A stretch of 64,000 bases of DNA from UBA6522 sp965262365 (GCA_965262365.1 OZ253541.1:3162001-3226000); one strand, 5' to 3'. Shown: positions 44,556 through 54,146, counted from the first letter of the stretch. Made by a program: numbers and translations. Notes: generated from the sequence alone by a model not told the origin.

Positions 44556-44919
44556 AGAATATCCGGTCGTTAATTCGGCTTTAAAAACACTCTACTAGTA
44601 TACTAACTTTGACCTTGCTGTGATGTCAAGAACGCTGCAGCAAGCGACAATCTCGAAGAAAAAAACTTCCGGAACCCTTTGGATGCGAGTCAGGCCATCG
44701 TTTGTGGACGGCCTGCGAGAGCGGGATTCGCTGGAATTGCTTGGGAAAGACACTCAACCTCGTCGCTCCCTATCCGGACGAGGCTCAGGCACTTACCCGA
44801 ATCTTCCCATTTGTGCCAGCGCCAATTTTGGTCAATTTGGCTGGAAAGACAACAGATGAGCCTGGCCGAAGGTATGTACAATCCGCCTCAGGATTGTTCG
44901 GCTTGACATCTATCCGATA
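44556..44919. other. Spacer without a recognisable gene
   Basis: Several overlapping short open frames on the plus strand (44620-44919) show no family features. A toxin gene would be expected here if the following MqsA-like fragment had a partner; none is recognisable. Confidence 0.35.
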
Positions 44920-45156
44920 ATGAGAGTGAAACCATCTGCTCCGGATTGCCCATGCTGTGGAGCACATAATTGGGTCGGCGGTTCTCATCATGTGAAACTC
45001 GCTCGCGAGCACAAGCCTCTCACCGTAAGCGATCTGGTCCACTCCGAATGTGCTGAATGCAGTTATAAACTGATATTGCCCCACCAAACTCGACGAAATC
45101 ACGCACGGATCAGAGATACACGACGGGACGCAAAACGAGATAATCAGCGGCGCTGA
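44920..45156 (+). pseudogene. MqsA/YgiT-type antitoxin, N-terminal zinc-finger part
   Basis: The 78 codons contain two CxxC pairs (Cys10/Cys13 and about Cys46/Cys49) and LTVSDLVHSECAECSYK followed by ILPHQTRRNHARIRD, the zinc-binding N-terminal domain and linker of MqsA-like antitoxins. The helix-turn-helix that should follow is missing: from about 45146 the sequence belongs to a different, antisense fragment. It is therefore truncated. Confidence 0.5.
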
Positions 45157-45220
45157 TGTCTCGTACATTGACTAGGCGACAAACGTTTTCTCCGCGAATC
45201 TTGCGCCAGCGTGAAGGGAC
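45146..45220 (-). pseudogene. Fragment of a paralogue of the 50265-51359 gene
   Basis: Read on the minus strand, SRWRKIRGENVCRLVNVRDI matches ARWRKIREESAGRLVSVRDI of the 50265-51359 protein (near 50320-50400). Only about 25 codons remain, joined to the helicase stop on one side and the MqsA-like fragment on the other. Confidence 0.65.
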
Positions 45221-48217
45221 TCAGCGATCTCCGCGACGTTCTCGCCTCCGTCGCCGATTTTCGTGCTCCTCTTTCGACGACTCCCTCAAGTCCCGCGTAT
45301 ACCCGCATTCCGGCCAATTCGAACACCCCAGAAATCGCCCAAATCGACCCATCCTCGTCTCCATCCAACCATCACAGTCAGGACAAGTCTCCAGAAGCTC
45401 ACCACAATCCCGGCAACGCTGATCGTCCCCCGCTCTCACCGCCAACCCAACCCCGCAACTCGGACACGGCGGTCGCGTGAGCCGGCAATACGGCCAGTTC
45501 GAACAGCCATAGAAAGTACCCCCGCTCCTTGGATTTTCGCGGCGCTCCAGGCGTCCCTCCTTGCATTGCGGACAGGGCACGTCGACTTGCGGCAGCCGGC
45601 CGAATACGGTCACCTCGTATCGTCCGTGCAGCAGTTCCCGGGCGAACGATGACGGCGGTCCGCCTTCGGCCAGCAGGTAGACCTGGCGTCGTGCCCGGGT
45701 GATGGCGACGTAGAGCAGGCGCCGCTCCTCGGCATTCGGGTGCGTTTCGGGCGCCGCCAACACCAGGTCGAGCAGCGGATCGTCGGTGATCTCGGAGGGG
45801 AAGCCGTGTTTGCCGGAACACAGGCCGAGTACCACGGCATAGTCGGCCTCGAGGCCCTTCGAGCGATGCACGGTCCTGTAGGCAAAGCGAAGTCCCGGAT
45901 ATCGCTGTGCCAGACGGCCCATGTTCTGGGGTCTCAAGTGGCGGTATCGGCCCAGCAGCAGCACGCTGGAGGTTCCGTCGTGCCGGCCGGCATCCTCGGC
46001 AATCCTGTCGAGCGCCTCTATCAATAGCGAAGGGCCTTCCTGTTCCGGCAGGCCGAGGTGCACGGCCGGGCGGTCCGCCTTGCGCATGGGACGGACGGTC
46101 TTGCGGATCTGCGCGGGGTTGCGCAGCACGAAGTCGGTCGCCACCTCCGCGATACGGTCGTCGGTCCGGAACATGGTTTCCAGGTCGATACGCAAGTAGT
46201 CGCCGAACCACGTTTCGAACTCGCGCATGACCGCGATATCGGATCCGCCGAACCGGTAGATGGCCTGCCAGTCGTCGCCGACGGCGAAGAGCTGGGCGTC
46301 GGGGGAGCTGTCCAGCAACGCCTTGAGCAGCCTCGCCCGCGCCGGGGAGATATCCTGGAACTCGTCGACCATGATGTATCCGAACGGACTGCGGTAGCGG
46401 CCCGACTCCACCAGGTCGGTCGCCCGGTTGATCATGTCGTGGAAATCGATCGTGCCGGAGCGAGCCAGCGATTCCTGATAGCGCTCGAATACCGGCCGGA
46501 ACACGGCCAGGAACGCATCCGCCCGCTTGCGGTCAGCGAGGGATGCCGCACGTTGGGAGATTTCTGCGAAGGACAGCCGGGCGCCCTTGAAATGTTGCAG
46601 GAACGTCGCGAGCAGTCGCGTGAACGGGTCGATCCGGCCCTGTTGATCGAGGACGCCGAACAGGTCGTCCCGGGGGATCGGCGAGAGGACGACGCCATGG
46701 GCGCCGAGCTTTTTCGCCAGGTTGCGCAACAGGTTGCCATCGGCGTGCTCGTGGCTGAAGGTTTCGATCAGCACGGTGCCGTGCTCTTCATGGACCCGGC
46801 GCTTCCAATCCATCTCACGGTGGTACTTGTCGTTGTCGACGAACGACGCGGTCTTGCCCTCGGCGTCGAGCCCGAAATGCTCGATGTAGATGCCGTGATC
46901 GGGGAGATGGAAGTCGGGTTGGTACTGGCGCTTGTCCGGCGTGGCGGTATCGTGCTCGTAGGATGCTTCGTATTCGTAGGCGATGCCGTTGAGATAGAGG
47001 TAGTTCGCGATCTCGCATTCCTCGTAGCTCTTGACTTTCTCGCCCTTCAGGGAGCGGATATCGTGGCGCCGGATGTAATTCCAGTATTCGCCCCAGTTCT
47101 TGAATTCGTGTTCGCTCTTGTAGGGCGCGAATTGGTCGCGGAACCATTCCAGCAAGGTTCCCGATAGGCCGCCGTCGGCGAGCAGGTCGGCGACGATGCC
47201 CTTCAGGAGGTCGAACAGTGCGCGGTCGCTCTCGGCGGAGGGTGCGAGCGTGGGTCGCTTGCCTTCGGCCTGGCCGATGATTGACAGGCCCAGGCTGTGG
47301 AATGTGCGGACCGTTACGTCGCGGGCTGCGGCTGGGCCGAGGCGTTTGCGGATTCGCTGCTGCATCTCGTGGCGGGCGTCGCGTGCGAAGGCCAGGAGCA
47401 AAAGTTCGGATGGGCGCCGGTAGCCACGCTTGATGAGCCAGCCGGCCTTGGCCACGATGACCGAGGTCTTGCCGCTGCCGGCTGCGGCTACGACCAGGTT
47501 GCGGTGGTCGTCGAGGACGACGGCGTGGCGCTGTTCCTCGGTGAGTGGCATGGCCTCGATCGTGTCGAACAAGGCGCGTGAGCGGGTTAGCTCGTTGGCA
47601 ATGCGTGCCTCGTTTGCTTTCTCGCGGGCACGGTCTGGGGCTTCCAGGAAATCCAGGATGTTTTTCAGCATTCGGATTTCCGGGGTGTCGGAAAGCGATG
47701 GCGGCCACCGCCCCACGAGGCCGCCGGCGGCCGCCTGTGCATCTCGCGTTAGGTCGCGGATATCGGCGACACGGACGTAGTTTGGCGGATCCGCGAGTTG
47801 CATTAAGCAGTCGTGGATGGAGCGGAGCAACCCGATCTGCGGTGCCAGGGCGCGGCGCCACCAACGGGTCCTCGCGATTTCCAGTGAGTCGCCAAGCGCT
47901 TGTGCATCTTCTCGCGTCAGCCCCGACACGGTTACCCCGCCCTCGGCGTGGCGCAGCGATACGCTCGCCCAGTGGCGATGGTGCTTGACGCTTACGGCTT
48001 GCAGATCGCCTATGGAGACATCCCCTGACCGAAACGCAAAGCTCAGTCTCAAGACGTTCGCGTTCACTGCGACCGCCCTGGCGGCGCGCGGTTGCAGGAC
48101 GGCGAACAGCAAGGACGCCAGTCCCTTTCGGCTGGCCTTGAAGGTGTGTCCAGCTTGCGAAGGTGGTACAGGAGGACTTTGCTTGGCGCCCGGTGGTGCT
48201 TTGGAGGCGGAGGTCAA
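45221..48217 (-). CDS. HelD/UvrD-type DNA helicase with C-terminal zinc ribbons
   Basis: A superfamily 1 helicase of about 998 residues. Walker A AAAGSGKT (about 244-251), a long insertion with a nuclease-like YQPDFHLPDHGIYIEHFG block, DEFQD (motif II), GDDWQAIYRF (motif III), the VHRSKGLEADYAVVLG motif and AITRARRQVYLL. It ends in two or three topoisomerase-type zinc ribbons (CPQCKEGRL..CSNWPYC and CPDCDGWM..CSNWPECGY). The layout is that of E. coli HelD-related enzymes acting in repair or recombination. The start is uncertain: I use the in-frame TTG at 48217; an ATG at 48490 adds 91 residues with no family character. Fragments of a second copy lie at 51495-51655 and 52826-52977. Confidence 0.85.
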   Translation of the reverse strand: MTSASKAPPGAKQSPPVPPSQAGHTFKASRKGLASLLFAVLQPRAARAVAVNANVLRLSFAFRSGDVSIGDLQAVSVKHHRHWASVSLRHAEGGVTVSGLTREDAQALGDSLEIARTRWWRRALAPQIGLLRSIHDCLMQLADPPNYVRVADIRDLTRDAQAAAGGLVGRWPPSLSDTPEIRMLKNILDFLEAPDRAREKANEARIANELTRSRALFDTIEAMPLTEEQRHAVVLDDHRNLVVAAAGSGKTSVIVAKAGWLIKRGYRRPSELLLLAFARDARHEMQQRIRKRLGPAAARDVTVRTFHSLGLSIIGQAEGKRPTLAPSAESDRALFDLLKGIVADLLADGGLSGTLLEWFRDQFAPYKSEHEFKNWGEYWNYIRRHDIRSLKGEKVKSYEECEIANYLYLNGIAYEYEASYEHDTATPDKRQYQPDFHLPDHGIYIEHFGLDAEGKTASFVDNDKYHREMDWKRRVHEEHGTVLIETFSHEHADGNLLRNLAKKLGAHGVVLSPIPRDDLFGVLDQQGRIDPFTRLLATFLQHFKGARLSFAEISQRAASLADRKRADAFLAVFRPVFERYQESLARSGTIDFHDMINRATDLVESGRYRSPFGYIMVDEFQDISPARARLLKALLDSSPDAQLFAVGDDWQAIYRFGGSDIAVMREFETWFGDYLRIDLETMFRTDDRIAEVATDFVLRNPAQIRKTVRPMRKADRPAVHLGLPEQEGPSLLIEALDRIAEDAGRHDGTSSVLLLGRYRHLRPQNMGRLAQRYPGLRFAYRTVHRSKGLEADYAVVLGLCSGKHGFPSEITDDPLLDLVLAAPETHPNAEERRLLYVAITRARRQVYLLAEGGPPSSFARELLHGRYEVTVFGRLPQVDVPCPQCKEGRLERRENPRSGGTFYGCSNWPYCRLTRPPCPSCGVGLAVRAGDDQRCRDCGELLETCPDCDGWMETRMGRFGRFLGCSNWPECGYTRDLRESSKEEHENRRRRRERRGDR

Positions 48218-48685
48218 TGTGTGGCGACTTAGGTATTGGATTGGAATATGTGGGGTGTTGGGTTTGTATCCGATATCTAAGCGCCTCGCAAATGACGCAG
48301 GCGCACGATACGGATTTCGTATGCGTACACCATGGAATTGACGCCTGAAGAGGGAGCGGCGCTGGAAGCGGGCGTCGCGGTGCTCACGACCCTGGGTGAT
48401 TCCAAGGACGCACCGAAACGCGAAGGAATTCGACGGTGCCGGTGGAATCTGCACAAAAGGCATTGAATTGGACCTGGACATATGCAACATCCATCCGCAG
48501 GATCACATACACCTGTGCCGCATTGGCGGAGCGGGAGGGACAAGAGGGAGAATCGAACCCCCGCACGAGCCCGCGACCTCCTCCTCCCGAAGCTCATGTC
48601 CGGCGAAATCCGCCTGTCGGAGGCCGAAAATGGAATGCAGTCCGTAGCGTGAAATTCTGGGGCCGATAGAGTAAGGAAACTTGCG
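48218..48685. other. Spacer between the divergent helicase and rhuM genes
   Basis: About 470 bases. A stretch at 48541-48565 resembles the T-arm of a tRNA on the minus strand, but no complete tRNA fits. The promoters of both flanking genes should be here. AAGGAAACTTGCG before the ATG at 48686 is the rhuM ribosome site. Confidence 0.4.
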
Positions 48686-49563
48686 ATGAATACGGGCATT
48701 TCTTCACCAGTCCCCGGCGGCGAGGTCATCGTCTACGAGTCCAGGGACGGCGAGGCACGCGTGGACGTGCGCCTCGACAAGGAGACGGTCTGGTTGACGC
48801 AACGTCAAATGTCGGAGGTGTTCCATACTTCGACAGATAATGTCAGCTTGCACCTCAAGAACATCTACGCAACGGGCGAACTGGAGGAAGCGGCAACTAC
48901 CGAGGATTTCTCGGTAGTTCGATCAGAGGGTCAACGAAAGGTCCGGCGCGAGATCAGGCACTACAACCTTGATGCGATCATTTCCATCGGTTACAGGGTC
49001 AACTCGAAGCGGGCTGTGCGTTTTCGCCAGTGGGCCACCCGAACCTTGCGCGAGCATCTGGTCAGTGGCTACACGCTGAACGAGCGGAGGCTTGCGGAAC
49101 GCGGCCTTGACGAGGCAAGGCAAACCCTGGAGTTGCTCGCCCGCACGCTCAGGAACCAGGCGCTCGTCGACGAAACCGGGCAGTCAGTGCTGGACCTCAT
49201 CACGAAGTACGCCGACACGTGGCGCTTGCTGCTCGAATACGACGAGGACCGCCTGGCGACGCCCTGGAGGCCATACTCGGCAACGTGGAGCAAACCATGT
49301 TTGGCGAACCCCTTTACCGCAGCCGCGAGGAGAAGGCGGCCAACCTGCTCTATTTTCTGGTCAAGGACCATCCCTTCACCGACGGCAACAAGCGCATCGG
49401 CGCCCTGCTGTTCCTGCTCTATCTGACGCAGGAGGGAATTGCGTATCGACTCGACCCCCGGGGGCTGACGGCGCTCACCCTGCTGATCGCCGAAAGCGCG
49501 CCGTCGAGCAAGGATCTGATGATTCGCCTCATTGTCAATCTATTGGGCGAATCCGGCGAATGA
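48686..49563 (+). pseudogene. RhuM/Fic-type virulence protein, frameshifted by a 130-bp deletion
   Basis: The first 190 codons encode the RhuM-type N-terminal part (VWLTQRQMSEVFHTSTDNVSLH, HYNLDAIISIGYRV, RFRQWATRTLREHLV). At CGACGCCC (49257-49264) the frame shifts, and the Fic motif HPFTDGNKRIG follows in another frame up to 49563. Against the second copy, 130 bases between two CGACGCCC repeats are gone. The frame-shifted protein ends at 49426, so the Fic domain is not made. Fic/Doc domains transfer AMP or phosphate to target proteins. Confidence 0.9.
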
Positions 49564-49639
49564 GCCGCTTGGCGGAATCGGTCGTCGAGCATTTGAATGC
49601 TCCTTGCTGGACAGTATCGGGTATTGGAGACCAGGAACA

Positions 49640-49888
49640 ATGATGAACGTTCGAGACATGATCGACCTCCTTCGACGTTATCCCGAAGACATGCGCGTCG
49701 TTGTGAACGGATACGAGCAAGGCTACGACGATTTGTCTCCGGAGCAGATTTCCGTCGTGCCCATAACATTGAACACAGGCGAACATGATTGGGACGGGCA
49801 GCACGGAGATGCAGGCGATTTATCCACCGCCGCTCAGGAGTCCGCGACAACGATCAAGGCGCTGCTACTCCGCCGAACATCCAACTGA
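49640..49888 (+). CDS. 82-residue protein linked to rhuM, copy 1
   Basis: MMNVRDMIDLLRRYPEDMRV, then VNGYEQGYDDLSPEQISVV and an acidic middle. This looks like a small alpha/beta protein of phage or accessory regions; the function is unknown. It follows rhuM by 76 bases on the same strand in both copies, so it may be the partner or antitoxin of the Fic protein (inference). AGGAACA precedes the ATG at 49640. Confidence 0.6.
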   Translation: MMNVRDMIDLLRRYPEDMRVVVNGYEQGYDDLSPEQISVVPITLNTGEHDWDGQHGDAGDLSTAAQESATTIKALLLRRTSN

Positions 49889-49979
49889 TATTTTCGATGG
49901 CCCACGTCATGTCGATCCGGCAGCCATCGTCGCGCTTGGCCTCGCTGTGACGATCCTTGCGAATCGCGCCCGCTCGATC

Positions 49980-50180
49980 CGCCCCGAGGATGCGCAGGTC
50001 CTGTTCGATGTCGGCGACCGGGTACGGTTCCTGACCGCCGACGGCGGCACGCTGACCAGCACGGTGGAGAAGCTCAATCCGAAGCGCGCCAGGGTGCAAT
50101 GCGGCGATGTCATGTGGTCGGTACCCTACGCGCGGCTCAGCACGGACTGCCGCCCCGACCCTGAACCGCCTGAAGGCTGA
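49980..50180 (+). pseudogene. SprT-like protein, C-terminal piece
   Basis: LFDVGDRVRFLTADGGTLTS followed by VEKLNPKRARVQCGDVMWSV is the C-terminal small beta domain found behind SprT-like zinc proteases. The HExxH part is missing. The sequence upstream is shared with copy 2 (54140-54228), but the two copies join different pieces of a SprT gene at the same point. Confidence 0.55.
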
Positions 50181-50264
50181 TTGGGGACCGAGCAGCGGCG
50201 GCGCGGCCAAGAGCCTCGGCCCGACCGCGCAGAACACGGCAACGCCGCCGCGATCCCACTAACT

Positions 50265-51359
50265 TCAGGAATTCAACCCCTTCGGAGGCCTGGGACGTGG
50301 CTGCTTCCTGGAAATCCGGATGTCTCGTACGCTCACCAGGCGACCGGCGCTTTCTTCGCGGATCTTGCGCCAGCGTGCGATCGCTCGGCTTGCCGTTCGT
50401 CCTTCGTCGCCGCGCAATCCTTCTTCGTGGAGCACAACGCGCTTGCCGCGGGGCAGTTCGAGCACCACATCGTACCAGCACCTCAAGCGCATCCGCAGCG
50501 GCGGCGCACTGGTGTGCGCCCTCAGGTCCGGTCCGGCACTGATCCAGTTGACATACCGAAAACGCCGATCCTGTTCGACGACGCGCCAACTCGATTTCCT
50601 GCCACCTGACAGATGTCCGCCTTCGGTGCGAACCGCGTCGACCTGCTGCTTCGCATCGACGAGCGGCATGCGCCGTTCCAGCCAGGTGGCCTCCCCGATA
50701 TACGTGAATATCGTCGGAGAATGGCCGGTGCCAATCGCTCCTGCCACTCGGGGATGCGCGTAATCGTAGTCGCCCCGAACCCAGATACCGTTCTCCTCGT
50801 ATCCGGTTGGCACCGAGATATCGGTGGTTGTTTCCGCGGGTTCGATGCGATCGACAAACACTTCACCGACCCGCCAGTAGGTTGCTTCCGCTACCGGATC
50901 GAACGTCTCCTCGTCGAGCAACCGATCCAGTTCCGCCATTCCTCCATCGACACGAAACATGCCACCGGATAACTTGAGCGCACGAAGCACGAGGACCGGT
51001 CCCCGATAGGATCGCGCCGGTTCGTCCGTAAGCACCCCGAGTTCGCCGGGCATAGGTGCAAGCCACCGTCGCCGTTCAATTTCGAGAACGTGGCGAGCCT
51101 GGAGGATGCGTTTTCCCGCTGTCCACACGGTTCGGCGCCGGACGCTCCGTCGGCTTACGGCTTCGTCGAACCGCATGCCCGCCCGTGCCAGAGTATCGCG
51201 CGTTGGCCGCAGCACCGAACCCACGCCCTTGGTGCTGCGCGCCCCCAGAATCCGGGCGACATCCTGGCTCGGGAGCGGTTCACTGCTCTCGCAAAGGCGG
51301 TCAAGAACAGAAAGCCCGGCCCAATGCCGGGATATGTCGGTGTGCGGGATGGTCGTCAC
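50265..51359 (-). CDS. Unrecognised protein with an N-terminal winged-helix-like domain
   Basis: About 364 residues from the GTG at 51359 (VTTIPHTDIS). Residues about 10-45 (GLSVLDRLCESSEPLPSQDVARILG) read as a helix-turn-helix. Later blocks include LVLRALKLSGGMFRVDGG and SWRVVEQDRRFRYVNWIS, and a basic C-terminus (ARWRKIREESAGRLVSVRDI). No known catalytic motif. A 25-codon fragment of a paralogue is next to the helicase stop at 45146. It may be a regulator of the repeated rhuM/helicase cassette. An ATG 25 codons upstream (51434) is possible. Confidence 0.55.
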   Translation of the reverse strand: MTTIPHTDISRHWAGLSVLDRLCESSEPLPSQDVARILGARSTKGVGSVLRPTRDTLARAGMRFDEAVSRRSVRRRTVWTAGKRILQARHVLEIERRRWLAPMPGELGVLTDEPARSYRGPVLVLRALKLSGGMFRVDGGMAELDRLLDEETFDPVAEATYWRVGEVFVDRIEPAETTTDISVPTGYEENGIWVRGDYDYAHPRVAGAIGTGHSPTIFTYIGEATWLERRMPLVDAKQQVDAVRTEGGHLSGGRKSSWRVVEQDRRFRYVNWISAGPDLRAHTSAPPLRMRLRCWYDVVLELPRGKRVVLHEEGLRGDEGRTASRAIARWRKIREESAGRLVSVRDIRISRKQPRPRPPKGLNS

Positions 51360-51377
51360 GGCGAGGTAAGTGGATGG

Positions 51378-51494
51378 TTCCGATGGGGATCTGATCGATG
51401 AGATGGCCGCCTTTGTCAATGCCAACGGGAGCATACTTTATTGCGGCGTTGCCGACGATGGTCGGATGCGGGACATGTCCCCTGAGCGGATGGC
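51378..51494 (+). pseudogene. AlbA_2/Schlafen-type domain fragment
   Basis: In frame, DLIDEMAAFVNANGSILYCGVADDGRMRDM matches the core of AlbA_2 (Schlafen-like) domains, usually near the N-terminus of RecG-like or regulatory ATPases. About 38 codons survive. The sequence switches at GAGGGGAAGCC into a helicase relic. Confidence 0.6.
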
Positions 51495-51655
51495 GAGGGG
51501 AAGCCGTGTTTGCCGGAACACAGGCCGAGATACACGGCCGGGCGGTCCGCCTTGCGCATCGGACGGACGGTCTTGCGAATCTGCGCGGGGTTGCGCAGCA
51601 CGAAGTCGGTCGCCCTTGAAGTGCTGCAGGAACGTCGCGAACAGTCGCGTGGCTG
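51495..51655 (-). pseudogene. Helicase relic with two internal deletions
   Basis: Three pieces of the helicase at 45221-48217 are joined: the segment around 45796-45830 (GLCSGKHGFPS), the segment around 46057-46145 (RKADRPAVH..LRNPAQIRKTVRP) and the segment around 46588-46622 (RLLATFLQHFKG). Each keeps strong identity, so the source was a close copy. The pieces keep the same order as the parent gene. Confidence 0.8.
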
Positions 51656-51946
51656 ACGCCATCGCTCGGAGTTTTGATACTATATCCGGGCAATAATCAA
51701 GGCGAGGCGTGTCCGGCCTTTGTCGGGGTAGTGGCTATTTCCAGCATTAGCCACCAGATTCTCCCCTACGATCACCCGATTGGCAGCGCTATTGTCTGAT
51801 CTAATGATCGTTATCCTGGAAACAATCACTAATCGTGGAAAATTCGGTGGACGCGCCAATTACGCACCGGTTGAATCGACTTGGCCCGCAGTCGTTGGAC
51901 GGGTTTGCGGTAAGTCTCCTCATTGCCAGCTCTGCTTTGAATAGCC
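51656..51946. other. Spacer without a gene
   Basis: No gene is supported. The sequence upstream of 51947 should carry the promoter of the next gene; a TTGATACTATAT-like stretch lies near 51673. Confidence 0.35.
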
Positions 51947-52759
51947 ATGCCGTTTGACCAAGCCCGGACCGAGCTCGTCCTTCAATTCGCACTGTTGGTC
52001 GCTGGCGAAGAAGATAGCCCTTTTGATCGCCAGCTCGGGCCGATTCATTTGCTCAAGTACGTCTATCTCGCCGACTTGGTGAATGCGCGTCGAAACGATG
52101 GAGAGGTCTTTACCGGCGCGGATTGGCGTTTCCACAAGTTTGGTCCCTGGTCCAATGCGATACATGAAGTTATTGACCCGGCGCTACGAAAAATCGGAGC
52201 AGAGAGGCTGAAGTTCGCGAGCGATTACGGAGAAGACGATTGGGTCCGATACTCGGTTCGAGATGATTGCCTGCTAACCGAAAAGGGACGCTCGCTTCCA
52301 GCCTGGATTGCGATGGAACTACGCCGTGATATTCATAAGTTTGGCAAGGACACGCCAGCATTGCTGGATTATGTATACAAGACCAAACCGATGCTTTCGG
52401 CCAGCCCGAATGACTATCTTGATTTCTCGCTCGAAGTGGAATCCTTCACCGAGATGATCCGGGAACCGCAGCAGCTAAGAGTCGACAAACTGTCTGCGAG
52501 AAAAAGAAAACGATTCAGGGAGCGGCTTGGAAAACTGCGAAATGAGCAACAGCGAAGAAAAACGGTACGCCCGAATCTGCTGGATCCCGTTGCTAGCCCC
52601 AGGCACGACGATATCTACGAGGAGGGAATAGCTTGGCTTGATCAACTTGCCGGTCCTCAGTTAGAGAGCGGGGACCGTTTGGTCGAGTTCTCCGGAGAAG
52701 TCTGGAATTCTCCCACGCGTAAGAGGAGAGATGAGATCGAATCCACTTTCGACCAATAG
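51947..52759 (+). CDS. Panacea/SocA-like (DUF4065-type) protein
   Basis: A 270-residue protein. LLKYVYLADLVNARRNDGEVFTGADWRFHKFGPWSN (about 35-70) resembles the Panacea/SocA domain, where KLLYL.D and the FxxxGPxs turn are conserved. Panacea domains are antitoxin-like modules that neutralise diverse toxins. The C-terminal 120 residues are basic and unassigned. No adjacent toxin is apparent. The ATG at 51947 is the only good start. Confidence 0.5.
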   Translation: MPFDQARTELVLQFALLVAGEEDSPFDRQLGPIHLLKYVYLADLVNARRNDGEVFTGADWRFHKFGPWSNAIHEVIDPALRKIGAERLKFASDYGEDDWVRYSVRDDCLLTEKGRSLPAWIAMELRRDIHKFGKDTPALLDYVYKTKPMLSASPNDYLDFSLEVESFTEMIREPQQLRVDKLSARKRKRFRERLGKLRNEQQRRKTVRPNLLDPVASPRHDDIYEEGIAWLDQLAGPQLESGDRLVEFSGEVWNSPTRKRRDEIESTFDQ

Positions 52760-52825
52760 CTGGAAATTGGGATTTCCTTGAGCTGCCGATCCTGCGCTCT
52801 TCCTGTTCAAATCAACTGCAGCTGA

Positions 52826-52977
52826 CTACTTTCCGCGCCCCTCTCTCGACGATTCCCTCAAGTTCCGCGTATAGCCGCAATCCGGCCAATTCGAACAACC
52901 CAGGAATCGCCCATATCGACCCATCCTTGTCTCCATCCAACCATCGCAGTCGGGGCAAGGCTCCAGGAGCTCACCCG
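52826..52977 (-). pseudogene. Helicase C-terminal zinc ribbon fragment
   Basis: Reads ELLEPCPDCDGWMETRMGRY then GRFLGCSNWPDCGYTRNLRE, nearly the same as the last 50 residues of the helicase at 45221. It is joined at about 52977 to the truncated second rhuM. The pair of flanking genes thus repeats the arrangement at 45-49 kb, with everything between lost. Confidence 0.85.
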
Positions 52978-53821
52978 GCACATCCGAAACGCCTACCGTG
53001 AACGAGAGTTGGATCCAAAGGTAACCAGTGCAAAATTTGCACGAGTTCAGTCCGAGGACGGGCGATCGGTATCGAGGGAGGTGGATCACTACAACCTCGA
53101 CATGATCATCTCGGTCGGCTACAGGGTGAAATCCCTGCGCGGCACGCAGTTCCGCATCTGGGCCACCCGCACCTTGCGCGAGCATCTCGTTAGCGGCTAC
53201 ACGCTGAACGAGCGGCGGCTTGCCGAGCGGGGGCTCGACGAGGCGCGCCAAACCCTGAAACTGCTCGCCCGCACGCTCAAGAACCAGGCGCTCGTCGACG
53301 AAACCGGGCAGTCCGTGCTGGACCTCATCACGAAGTACGCCGACACGTGGCGCCTGCTGCTCGAATACGACGAGGACCGCCTGGCGACGCCCGCCGGCGC
53401 GAAGCCCGCCACAAGCGCGCTCGATCTTGACACCGCCGTCACCGCGATTGAAACGTTCAGGCGCGATCTCGCTGCGAAGGGCCAAGCCACGCCGCTGTTC
53501 GGCAACCGGCGCAACGACGCCCTGGAGGCCATACTCGGCAACGTGGAGCAAACCATGTTTGGCGAACCCCTTTACCACAGCGGCGAGGAGAAGGCGGCCA
53601 ACCTGCTCTATTTTCTGGTCAAGGACCATCCCTTCACCGACGGCAACAAGCGCATCGGCGCCCTGCTGTTCCTGCTCTATCTGACGCAGGAGAGAATCGC
53701 GCACCGGCTCGACCCCCGGGGGCTGACGGCGCTCACCCTGCTGATCGCCGAAAGCGCGCCGTCGAGCAAGGATCTGATGATTCGCCTCATTGTCAATCTA
53801 TTGGGCGAATCCGGCGAATGA
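52973..53821 (+). pseudogene. RhuM/Fic-type protein, copy 2, N-terminus missing
   Basis: From HIRNAYRERELDPKVT onward it is a complete RhuM/Fic protein: HYNLDMIISVGYRV, RIWATRTLREHLV and the Fic motif HPFTDGNKRIGALLFL, ending GESGE. The first 60 or so codons (start, first helix-turn-helix) are replaced by the helicase fragment. A TTG at 53009 could start a 270-residue product that still has the Fic motif. This copy preserves the 130 bases lost from copy 1. Confidence 0.8.
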
Positions 53822-53897
53822 GCCGTTTGGCGGAATCGGTCGTCAAGCATTTGAATGCGCCTTGCTGGACAGCACTGGGTATTGGAGGCCAGAAACA

Positions 53898-54146
53898 ATG
53901 ATGAACGTTCGAGACATGATCGACCTCCTTCGACGTTATCCCGAAGACATGCGCGTTGTTGTGAACGGGTACGAGCAAGGCTACGACGATCTATCTCCGG
54001 AGCAGATTTCCGTCGTGCCCATAGCATTGAACACCGGCGAACATGATTGGGACGGGCAGCACGGAGATACAGGCGATTTATCCACCGCCGCTCAGGAGTC
54101 CGCGACAACGATCAAGGCGCTGCTACTCCGCCGAACATCCAACTGA
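53898..54146 (+). CDS. 82-residue protein linked to rhuM, copy 2
   Basis: Differs from the protein at 49640 by only a few residues (for example VVPIA for VVPIT). It keeps the same start, spacing behind rhuM (76 bases) and stop. Conservation of the reading frame in both copies supports it being a real gene. Confidence 0.6.
   Translation: MMNVRDMIDLLRRYPEDMRVVVNGYEQGYDDLSPEQISVVPIALNTGEHDWDGQHGDTGDLSTAAQESATTIKALLLRRTSN

Noticed and set aside
48218..48490. Extra 91 N-terminal residues of the helicase from the ATG at 48490
   Set aside because: No helicase-family character, and the composition matches non-coding spacer; the true start is probably near 48217, though only a TTG is available.
48530..48600. 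tRNA-like sequence on the minus strand (GGGGGTTCGATTCTCCC)
   Set aside because: A T-arm-like hairpin is present, but the acceptor end and CCA are about 19 bases away instead of 8, and no D-arm or anticodon arm fits. At most a tRNA-derived scrap or attachment-site relic.
11400..48600. A single integrated element with integrase and attachment sites
   Set aside because: No integrase, relaxase or phage structural gene and no terminal direct repeat were found, so the accessory region looks like a layered defence island.
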